DNA of 30,550 bases from NCBI GenBank assembly GCA_049289035.1, contig JBAQIV010000009.1, positions 1-30,550 of the forward strand, read 5' to 3'. This stretch comes from JAPUDQ01 sp049289035 (lineage in GTDB: Bacteria > Patescibacteriota > Saccharimonadia > Saccharimonadales > Saccharimonadaceae). Shown one piece after another: positions 23,652-29,712 of this stretch. Within the stretch, counting starts at the first letter, position 1. Every line of letters begins with the position of its first letter. A program made the position numbers and the translations under genes. The notes beneath the pieces are model-generated. The model saw nothing but the letters and a program-made list of their open reading frames with translations, was not told the DNA's origin and searched no databases.

Positions 23652-23721
23652 GAGCCGCCACGAAGTTGAGCCCCACTGTACGCCAACGTGTACAGTCGGC
23701 GAGCCCCTTCAGTGGCGGCTC
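23652..23721 (+). terminator. Large nested hairpin after the small membrane protein
   Basis: GAGCCGCCAC (23652-23661) pairs with GTGGCGGCTC (23712-23721); inside lies ACTGTAC (23675-23681)/GTACAGT (23690-23696). AATTTCGTTT follows, a poor U-tract, so it may be a terminator or another structured RNA part. Confidence 0.6.
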
Positions 23722-23854
23722 AATTTCGTTTAACGCCCCCATATGTTTCTGCGGCAATATGCCGTATTGGGTATTTGCTGCTTGTTTTGATGCCCTATAT
23801 CTCACTTTAGGCGCAGAAAAAGCTGCTCAATGTACATATTATCATGCGAAATAC

Positions 23855-23883
23855 TTGACTTTTTGTAACTTCTATGTTATCAT
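23855..23883 (+). promoter_or_regulatory. Sigma70-type promoter for the protein at 23923
   Basis: TTGACT (23855-23860), 17 bp, TATCAT (23878-23883). Start expected near 23890, giving a leader of about 33 nt with GGGAG at 23912. Confidence 0.7.
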
Positions 23884-23922
23884 AAGCACAATAGCACTAA
23901 AGCAGTTTTGTGGGAGCAATCT

Positions 23923-24288
23923 ATGGTTAAAATGTCACTGGGTATTATTGTCGGTATCGCTTGTATCGTGGCGTTAATGCAACCTGACGTACTCAATGCA
24001 GCCGTTGCATTTTTGTTTGTCGGCGTCATACCTGGTACATCATACCGGTTACCTTTTTGGGCAACTATGCTGATCGCGACCATCAGTGCTCTTATGCTGA
24101 TCGCTAGCCTCTTCCGCCAGTCACTTTTGATCGGTGAGCAACGCGTAATCCCAGCTGAAACTGAAGCTTCTAACGCTCAAACGAAGAACACAAAAAAATC
24201 AGTCAAACACTATAGCAAACTGTACAGCAGCTTCAAAAAACTACTCAGCAAAAAATACTATCGCCCTGCCCACACTGCCTCAAGCTAA
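23923..24288 (+). CDS. Small membrane protein with basic tail, unknown function
   Basis: 121 aa from ATG 23923 (GGGAG 6 nt upstream). Two or three hydrophobic segments in residues 4-65 (SLGIIVGIACIVALM; ATMLIATISALMLIASLF) and a lysine-rich cytoplasmic-looking tail (about 85-121). No family recognised. It converges with exonuclease I and overlaps it by 9 bp at the 3' ends, with no terminator between. Confidence 0.65.
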   Translation: MVKMSLGIIVGIACIVALMQPDVLNAAVAFLFVGVIPGTSYRLPFWATMLIATISALMLIASLFRQSLLIGEQRVIPAETEASNAQTKNTKKSVKHYSKLYSSFKKLLSKKYYRPAHTASS

Positions 24289-25692
24289 ATCACTTGGCAT
24301 GACCGACTCCGCCCATAGCTGTAGCTCTTCGAGTAAATATGTATCGACGCCCTGCCGCTGAAGTCGACTAAGGCTATCTAAATATGTAGGTAATTGCACC
24401 GACAACTTTTGCGTGCGATATTGTTCCCATTTTTGGTGCTCGTCGTCGCTTAGGCTTGTCGGAAATTGTCGTGCTTTGTAGCGAAAGAGTAGGTCTGTCA
24501 ATCGGTCGTCGGCAAACTGTGGGTGAAAGTCAGCCAGCGTATCGGCCGTGGCGGCTCGTACCGCCGACAGACGCACTTTGTCGGCATCGGGCGTAAACCC
24601 GCTGTAGAGTTGATGCTCGACATCAGGTGACGACTCGTATGGTTCACGCATCTCGGCGGCTTCGCGGACTACCGCCCCAAACGTCGGGTTAGCCGATAGT
24701 ACCGAAAGATGATGGCTGATGTCCGCCATGATAACGCCCAAACGCATCTGCGCCTGCTCGTCGAGTACACCGAGTGGCGCAATCGCCGGACAGCGATTAT
24801 AGCTCAGTTCCTTTATCGGCAACCGCTGATAGCTGTCTTGTTCGCGGGCTGTTTTATCGGCAAACAATATGCTGGCAAGCTGCTTAGGCGACGCCTGCAA
24901 AAACGGCGATGGGTCATAGCGTAAGTCGTACACAATCACACTGCCTGGTTTGGTGCCGGGTGCAATCGGAAATGCCACGGTGGTTTTCTCAAATGCCGGA
25001 TCATACCGGCCCGATGTATAGACAAACGGCTTGGGATCGTCGAGGTTAACCAGTTGTTGCACACTTTTTTTGTCGCGGATCGAAAACAAATAGTCATATA
25101 ATTTGGGTTGTTTGTCGCGGATAAGCCGCGTCATATCTATGAGTACCTCGACATCACTGAGCGCATCATGCGCACGCGTGTGCGTCAGGTTGTTGGCGCG
25201 TCCCAGTAACTCGAGTTTGTTGACTGCCTTGCCTTGTTCGTCATTTGGCCACGCGATACCTTCAGGCCTCAGCGCCCGAGTCATACGCACGACATCGAGC
25301 ATGTCCCAGCGGCTACGACCATCACTCCAAGTCCACTCATACGGGTCATAAAAATTCCGCCACAAGGTATGGCGTATAAATTCATCGTCAAACCGGACAT
25401 TGTTAAACCCGACAGCAATCGTACCGGGCGTAAATATGTCGCTCATAAGTAGCTCACAAAATTCTTTTTCGCTGTAGCCGTCGGTTAGGGTCATTTGTGG
25501 GGTAATGCCAGTGATGGCAATTGCATCGGGACTCGGTAGTATGTCGTCGGATAACCTCACCATGAGATTGATCGGCTCGCCAATTGGCTGCACGTTCATG
25601 TCAGTTCGCTGCCCAGCAAACTGCATAATACGATCATCACGCGGGCTAAAGCCGCTGGTTTCGAGATCGTAAAAGAAATATGACTGAGCCAT
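24280..25692 (-). CDS. sbcB: Exodeoxyribonuclease I
   Basis: 470 aa, close to the E. coli length. The DEDDh 3'-5' exonuclease domain starts at FFYDLETSG (Asp9, Glu11), continues with AVGFNNVRFDDEFIRHTLWRNFYDPY and ends with TRAHDALSDV. The ExoI C-terminal accessory region follows (residues about 200-470; DLRYDPSPFL, YNRCPAIAPLGVL, LLFRYKARQFP). It degrades single-stranded DNA 3' to 5' in recombination and repair. A -10 TATACT ends 7 nt before the ATG. The terminator at 25747 shields it from the structured RNA unit upstream. Confidence 0.92.
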   Translation of the reverse strand: MAQSYFFYDLETSGFSPRDDRIMQFAGQRTDMNVQPIGEPINLMVRLSDDILPSPDAIAITGITPQMTLTDGYSEKEFCELLMSDIFTPGTIAVGFNNVRFDDEFIRHTLWRNFYDPYEWTWSDGRSRWDMLDVVRMTRALRPEGIAWPNDEQGKAVNKLELLGRANNLTHTRAHDALSDVEVLIDMTRLIRDKQPKLYDYLFSIRDKKSVQQLVNLDDPKPFVYTSGRYDPAFEKTTVAFPIAPGTKPGSVIVYDLRYDPSPFLQASPKQLASILFADKTAREQDSYQRLPIKELSYNRCPAIAPLGVLDEQAQMRLGVIMADISHHLSVLSANPTFGAVVREAAEMREPYESSPDVEHQLYSGFTPDADKVRLSAVRAATADTLADFHPQFADDRLTDLLFRYKARQFPTSLSDDEHQKWEQYRTQKLSVQLPTYLDSLSRLQRQGVDTYLLEELQLWAESVMPSDLA

Positions 25693-25699
25693 AGCTACC

Positions 25700-25705
25700 A
25701 GTATA
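25700..25705 (-). promoter_or_regulatory. -10 box for sbcB
   Basis: Minus strand TATACT ends 7 nt before ATG 25692. No TGn extension and no clear -35; no ribosome site in the gap. Confidence 0.45.
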
Positions 25706-25746
25706 GTAGATTTTAGAAATTCAATAGTAATTGATTTTGAAACAAA

Positions 25747-25767
25747 ACAAAAAAGCCCAAAAAGGGC
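25747..25767 (-). terminator. Rho-independent terminator of the structured RNA unit
   Basis: Minus strand GCCC-TTTTT-GGGC (25767-25755) followed by TTTTTT and a further T-rich run. The 4-bp stem is short, but the U-tract is strong. Confidence 0.75.
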
Positions 25768-25924
25768 CGAGATAAACCTTGGGGATATAGTATCAGGTAG
25801 TAGCGCCTTAAGGGCGGGAGAGGAGTGGCAATGGCCGTCTCCTCTCCCGCCTGGGCTTAGGTTTACGACATCACGTGCTGCACCGGCTGGGCATCTCGGT
25901 TAAATCTTTAACCAACCCGTCGGC

Positions 25925-26017
25925 TCAGTGCAGCGCTAGTTGACCGCGTGGATCATTTTCCTCACTCTCCTTCATTCGATCCAGTATGGTGCGCTTTGGC
26001 GCGGGACGATAGCGCAT
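25925..26017 (-). CDS. Possible 30-residue small ORF
   Basis: ATG 26017 to TGA 25925 encodes a peptide starting MRYRPAPKRTILDRMKESEE and ending in QLALH: a basic head and an acidic middle. AGGGG is directly before the ATG, too close to be an ideal ribosome site. An SD-led 5-codon ORF (MTRSA, 26039-26022) ends at the TAG just before it, and another 6-codon ORF (MIHAVN, 25956-25936) starts inside it. Confidence 0.3.
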   Translation of the reverse strand: MRYRPAPKRTILDRMKESEENDPRGQLALH

Positions 26018-26080
26018 GCCCCTAGGCCGACCGAGTCATGACCTACTCCTTCTTGCGTTTTGGCGAGTTGCCGACCACGA

Positions 26081-26155
26081 TCAGGTCGCGGCGGCCTTGG
26101 GGTTTTCGGTGACGGAACCAGCACCCGTTCCGGTGGGATCGTGTCCGTGCGGCAT
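26081..26155 (-). CDS. Possible 24-residue small ORF with a strong ribosome site
   Basis: AGAAGGAG, 5 nt, ATG 26155. The product is MPHGHDPTGTGAGSVTENPK + AAAT, then TGA. A perfect 10-bp hairpin ends just before the ribosome site. A_AAC_CCC near codon 18 has the form of a -1 slippery heptamer; a shift there would yield 37 aa ending in GNSPKRKKE at 26043. This could equally be a 1-base sequencing error or a sequence without coding meaning. Confidence 0.4.
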   Translation of the reverse strand: MPHGHDPTGTGAGSVTENPKAAAT

Positions 26156-26396
26156 GGTATCTCCTTCTGTAGAGCAGTGGCGCGATGGTGCGCCACTGCA
26201 AGGGGGTATTGCGCCCCGACCATTTTAGAGTGCTTGGACGGACCGTAGATGGTACGTCGCGATCTCTCTGGTCGAGCAGCAATGCATAGAGAGGGCTTAT
26301 AGCTATGCACTCGTGCTCGACCAGTAGATTCTACTACCTGATACGTTAAGGTACCTGTCACGAAACGAATAGACGCCTCATGACGATACTTATATC

Positions 26397-26425
26397 ATTC
26401 TAGCACTAATATATGTATTTGTCAA
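26397..26425 (-). promoter_or_regulatory. Near-consensus promoter of the structured RNA unit
   Basis: Minus strand TTGACA (26425-26420), 17 bp, extended -10 TGC-TAGAAT (26402-26397). This is the best sigma70-type match in the window, so strong expression is expected. Start near 26390. Confidence 0.85.
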
Positions 26426-26493
26426 CTATTTTTTCTGTATTTATGTTTTGTAATATTATTTCTCTTCCTGTGTACGCATAAACCGGCAGCTGC

Positions 26494-26499
26494 TATTAT
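26494..26499 (+). promoter_or_regulatory. Extended -10 box for the PaaX-like gene
   Basis: TGC-TATTAT ends exactly 6 nt before ATG 26506; no ribosome site in between. Confidence 0.55.
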
Positions 26500-26505
26500 A
26501 CGTAT

Positions 26506-27081
26506 ATGAGATACAACGACACCTCGTATCACCTACACCGCATGCTGGCGGTTATCGGTGCTGGCGGCCTGATGGGTGTCGTCGTATCAGCGAGCCATGC
26601 ACTCGCTGCATTTGAACAGCTAGATGCTTTCGACAACAAAACTTCTCGACTCCGTCGTCAGCGGCTGATTGCAGAGCTGCGACGCCAAGACTTGATCGTC
26701 GAAACTCATGAAAGCGAGGGGCTTCGACTACAGCTGAGCGTCAAGGGTATCCATCGTTTGCAGCGCATGGAGATTGGACAACTAGATATCGCAACGCCTA
26801 ATGCGTGGGACGGCCACTGGCACATGGTAGTATTTGACATACCAGCTTCGCACAAAAACGAACGGTATGTATTTACGTCGCTTTTAAAACGTCTGGGTTT
26901 TGTGATGATTCGGCAAAGTACCTGGTATCACCCCTACCCATGCAGCGAAGTAGTTGACCAGGTTGTACGCTACTGCAACCTGAGTCGATTTGTCACCATG
27001 GCTGAAGTAGTACGACTCGACAGCTCAACCCAGCGCACACTTTTGCGGCGTTATGCGCATCTCATACTGCCTTCACCTTAA
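26506..27081 (+). CDS. PaaX-like protein with Cas2-like C-terminal domain
   Basis: 191 aa. The C-terminal half (about 100-175; HWHMVVFDIPASHKNERYVF, LLKRLGFVMIRQSTWYHPYP) matches the PaaX central domain, whose ferredoxin-like fold resembles Cas2. The N-terminal part has a hydrophobic patch (MLAVIGAGGLMGVVVSASHA) followed by a winged-helix-like stretch (RQRLIAELRRQDLIVETHES). PaaX proteins are GntR-like repressors of phenylacetate degradation, which this organism surely lacks, so the role here is unknown. No CRISPR array or cas1 is in the window, so Cas2 proper is unlikely. Confidence 0.72.
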   Translation: MRYNDTSYHLHRMLAVIGAGGLMGVVVSASHALAAFEQLDAFDNKTSRLRRQRLIAELRRQDLIVETHESEGLRLQLSVKGIHRLQRMEIGQLDIATPNAWDGHWHMVVFDIPASHKNERYVFTSLLKRLGFVMIRQSTWYHPYPCSEVVDQVVRYCNLSRFVTMAEVVRLDSSTQRTLLRRYAHLILPSP

Positions 27082-27083
27082 AT

Positions 27084-27123
27084 TTGTTTACTTTTTTGTC
27101 GGATCCGATAAGAAAGTAAACGA
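27084..27123 (+). repeat. 40-bp palindromic hairpin element, copy 2
   Basis: TTGTTTACTTTTTTGTCGGA is followed by TCCGATAAGAAAGTAAACGA, giving 20 pairs about the centre 27103/27104 with three G-U type pairs on the plus strand. It shares TTTTGTCGGATCCGAT and the outer TGT.TACT with copy 1. It lies between convergent PaaX-like and obgE genes, where it could end transcription, although no U-tract follows. Confidence 0.8.
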
Positions 27124-27132
27124 CAAATGTGC

Positions 27133-28428
27133 TCATTGCTCATTCAGTGTAAACGGTTTAGTGTCGCCGATTTTCACGAGGTCACGACCAGTCGCACCGT
27201 GGCGCATGAGCTCATGCGTAATGCCGAGTTTGCCCATAATGTCGCGTAATCGGTTTACACTGTGGACGTTGCTAAAATCAGTGCGAGCTGCAAATTTTTC
27301 GATTTTGGCACCAGACACCGTGTAATCATCGTCAACTTTTGTCACCCTCCAGGCAGTGTCGCGCTCACGCGTCGGTAGCGAAATAGTTGGCACTGCATCA
27401 GCCGGCTCGGACTGTTGCTCTAGGGCGGCACATTTTTCGGCACGTACTTGTTCGACGGTGCGGTGCAGCGCCCGCAATAGCTCGGTTATGCCTCTATGCG
27501 AGGCCGATGAGATCGTATGCACTTCTGTCTGGACGGGTAAAACACGTCGAAGTGAAGCGACTTGCATAGCTACTATCTCAGCATCAAGCCCTTCGCATTT
27601 CGTGAGTGCAACTACTTCTGGGCGAGCCAGCAACTGAGGGTCATAGCGCTCTAATTCACGACGGATAGTGGTATATGCAGCTGCGACGTCATCGCTGTAG
27701 GCATCGACGAGATGCAAGACGACTGACGAGCGTTCGATATGGCGCAAAAATGCATCACCCAGGCCTTTGCCTTCGCTCGCACCCTCGATCAGGCCCGGAA
27801 TATCGGCGATCAACAGGCTCGTTTCGTCGATGTCGGCTACGCCAAGATTGGGCGTCAGGGTCGTAAAAGGATAGTCAGCTATCTCTGGACGAGCATTGCT
27901 GACAACACTTAAAAATGTCGATTTTCCCGCATTTGGCAAACCCACCAGCCCAACATCGGCCAAAAGTTTGAGTTCCAGACGAGCCTCAAACTCGTCGCCT
28001 TTTTCACCCAGCTCAGCCACACGCGGCGCTTGTCGTGTCGAGCTTTTAAAATGCGCGTTGCCAAACCCACCATCACCACCGCGGGCTACAACACCCATCA
28101 TGTTTTTTTCACTAAGATCAACAAGGAGTTCCTCGCCACGAAAAACCTGTGTGCCCACTGGTACGGAAACTACAATATCTTTACCGTCAGCACCGTGTTT
28201 TTGACGTTTGCCACCACTCTGGCCGTCTTCAGCTTTGACGTCTTTTTTGAAACGAAAATCTACAAGAGTGTTTTTGCGCTCATCTGCTAGGAATACGACA
28301 TTGCCGCCACGCCCACCATCGCCGCCGTCTGGGCCGCCATGATCGACGTATTTTTCATGGCGAAAACTGACGATACCATCGCCGCCTTTACCAGCTCGAA
28401 CCGAAACGAGTGCGTGATCAACAAACAT
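27133..28428 (-). CDS. obgE: GTPase Obg/CgtA
   Basis: 431 aa. The glycine-rich Obg domain (1-158; RAGKGGDGIVSFRHEKYV, GGPDGGDGGRGGNVVF) precedes the GTPase domain with G1 GLPNAGKST, switch DYPFTTLTPNLG and G3 DIPGLIEGASEGKGLG. An OCT C-terminal domain follows (about 345-425). The G4 motif, normally NKxD, reads TKCE, an unusual substitution in the guanine-specificity loop. Obg binds the large ribosomal subunit and couples GTP level to ribosome assembly. A -10 box 6 nt before the ATG predicts a leaderless mRNA. Confidence 0.96.
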   Translation of the reverse strand: MFVDHALVSVRAGKGGDGIVSFRHEKYVDHGGPDGGDGGRGGNVVFLADERKNTLVDFRFKKDVKAEDGQSGGKRQKHGADGKDIVVSVPVGTQVFRGEELLVDLSEKNMMGVVARGGDGGFGNAHFKSSTRQAPRVAELGEKGDEFEARLELKLLADVGLVGLPNAGKSTFLSVVSNARPEIADYPFTTLTPNLGVADIDETSLLIADIPGLIEGASEGKGLGDAFLRHIERSSVVLHLVDAYSDDVAAAYTTIRRELERYDPQLLARPEVVALTKCEGLDAEIVAMQVASLRRVLPVQTEVHTISSASHRGITELLRALHRTVEQVRAEKCAALEQQSEPADAVPTISLPTRERDTAWRVTKVDDDYTVSGAKIEKFAARTDFSNVHSVNRLRDIMGKLGITHELMRHGATGRDLVKIGDTKPFTLNEQ

Positions 28429-28434
28429 AGAACA

Positions 28435-28440
28435 ATCATA
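28435..28440 (-). promoter_or_regulatory. Extended -10 box for obgE
   Basis: Minus strand TGT-TATGAT ends exactly 6 nt before ATG 28428. It lies in the 32-bp gap after the LysM-CHAP gene. Confidence 0.55.
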
Positions 28441-28460
28441 ACAGAGGTTAGCATAGTTAG

Positions 28461-29534
28461 CTAATGAATATATTTGTAGCCAGCGGCCTGACCTGGGTCA
28501 AGTGTGCGATAGGTCATACGGTTCCACATGCCACCATAGTTCATCTCAGAAACCGTCACGGTACCGTCAGTACCAATGCTTTCAACCACGGCGACATGAC
28601 CCCAGCGGCCGACGTCGGTTTGCATCACTGCCCCCACCTCTGGCGAGTGGTCAACTCCGTAGCCAGCAGCTTGTGCAAAATAGTCCCAACTTGAGGCGTC
28701 GCCCCATAAACCACCAACTGGCCGTCCGAGTTGAGCCCTGCGATTGTAGGCGTACCAGGTACAATACCCGTAGTCATAGCGATTACCAGCAGCGGCCGAA
28801 TAGGCATACCCATATGGTGCAGCTGGGCGTGACGGTGCAGCCCGCTGAGCTTCTGGACGTTCGGCTTGCGGCAGTACACCATCTGGTACGACTATGCGCT
28901 GGCCAGCAGTAATGCCACTGACTTCGAGGTCGTTATAGGTAACGATACGGTCTTTGGTAGAAGCGTATCGCTCAGCAATTGTGTCGACCGTATCAGCGCC
29001 TTTGACGGTGTACACGATACCGTTTACACCTGGGATAATTAGCGTTGCACCTGGTGTGAGGGCGTCGTTGACAAGACTATTTGACCACTTGAGCGTTTGT
29101 TTTGTAATAGAAAATTTATCAGCAACTGTTTGCGCGTTGTCGCCGGCTATCACAGTGTATTCGGTGATACCGCGATGGCCCATACCCGTTTGAACAATTT
29201 GCGGCTTCGACAAGATGGTATCGCTCACCTGCGCAAGTTCGCTTTTAGCAGCGAGAGAGATCGATAAACTGGAAGCAGCAGGTGCGACTGATAGGTTGGC
29301 GACCTGAGCAGTCGAGGCCGCTAACTCGGCAGCCTGTACTTGGTCAACTGATGGAGCGATAGACTGAAGTGACGCACGAGTCGTGTCGCTGTCTTGCTTT
29401 TGAATTGGCGATTGATACCCGACAGAAACCACGCTTGCGACCAACACAAATGCAGTTGCATACGTCATAAATGTCGTCAAAGATTGCAAACGACGACGAT
29501 GCAATTTGCGGGTAGTGCCGGTCGACGATATCAT
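28461..29534 (-). CDS. LysM-CHAP cell-wall hydrolase
   Basis: 357 aa. A basic N-terminus and one hydrophobic helix (about 20-40) act as signal or anchor. Two LysM peptidoglycan-binding domains follow (about 122-168, TVIAGDNAQTVADKF; and 170-217, YTVKGADTVDTIAERYAST). After a Pro/Ala linker comes a CHAP domain (about 240-355) with catalytic Cys in YDYGYCTWYAYNRRAQLGRP, His in GHVAVVESI and SEMNYGG. CHAP enzymes cut peptidoglycan as amidases or endopeptidases; in an episymbiont this could serve its own division or contact with the host wall. The start site lacks a clear ribosome site. Confidence 0.9.
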   Translation of the reverse strand: MISSTGTTRKLHRRRLQSLTTFMTYATAFVLVASVVSVGYQSPIQKQDSDTTRASLQSIAPSVDQVQAAELAASTAQVANLSVAPAASSLSISLAAKSELAQVSDTILSKPQIVQTGMGHRGITEYTVIAGDNAQTVADKFSITKQTLKWSNSLVNDALTPGATLIIPGVNGIVYTVKGADTVDTIAERYASTKDRIVTYNDLEVSGITAGQRIVVPDGVLPQAERPEAQRAAPSRPAAPYGYAYSAAAGNRYDYGYCTWYAYNRRAQLGRPVGGLWGDASSWDYFAQAAGYGVDHSPEVGAVMQTDVGRWGHVAVVESIGTDGTVTVSEMNYGGMWNRMTYRTLDPGQAAGYKYIH

Positions 29535-29712
29535 CTGCGTAGGAGTACTAATACATGTTCTCCGTAGTTAGCATACATATTAAACTATGTGTACGTGTCT
29601 GCATTGCAGATATACACAGTGCATTTACCATTGTATCAACTATTGCATGTAGAGTCAATTCATGGTGTCATACTAATTACGTAGCGACCTCGCGTCCCCT
29701 TGCACCCGCCCT

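Larger units (their letters stand above)
25790..26344. repeat. Element bounded by 14-bp terminal inverted repeats
   Basis: GTATCAGGTAGTAG at 25790-25803 and its perfect complement at 26331-26344 bound 555 bp. No target-site duplication and no transposase are seen, so a closing RNA helix is more likely than a transposon end, but a non-autonomous element cannot be excluded. Confidence 0.6.
25748..26390 (-). ncRNA. Large highly structured RNA, no known family recognised
   Basis: About 640 nt between a near-consensus promoter (26397-26425) and a terminator (25747-25767). Perfect hairpins on the minus strand: an 11-bp plus 7-bp two-tier stem at 26268-26324, a 10-bp stem at 26174-26199 and a 13-bp stem at 25813-25851; smaller ones lie between. 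Long-range pairs: a 14-bp helix joins 26331-26344 to 25790-25803, and the 3' stretch 25767-25779 pairs with both 25859-25865 and 25893-25899, which would be a pseudoknot. It is richer in GC than the flanks. No tmRNA tRNA-like ends, RNase P P4 core, SRP loop or 6S bubble were found. It also holds three short ORFs with ribosome sites, so an mRNA for tiny peptides is the alternative. Confidence 0.55.

Noticed and set aside
25972..26361. 129-residue and 79-residue minus-strand frames through the structured RNA
   Set aside because: They run through several perfect RNA hairpins, have no ribosome site at their starts and show low-complexity Arg/Pro/His composition.
25748..26390. tmRNA or RNase P RNA as the identity of the structured RNA
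   Set aside because: No GGTTCGA-type T-arm with CCA end or tRNA-like 5' end, and no GAGGAAAGTCC or matching 3' P4 strand on either strand.
26506..27081. CRISPR Cas2
   Set aside because: The protein is twice the length of Cas2, with a long N-terminal part, and there is no repeat array or other cas gene in the window.
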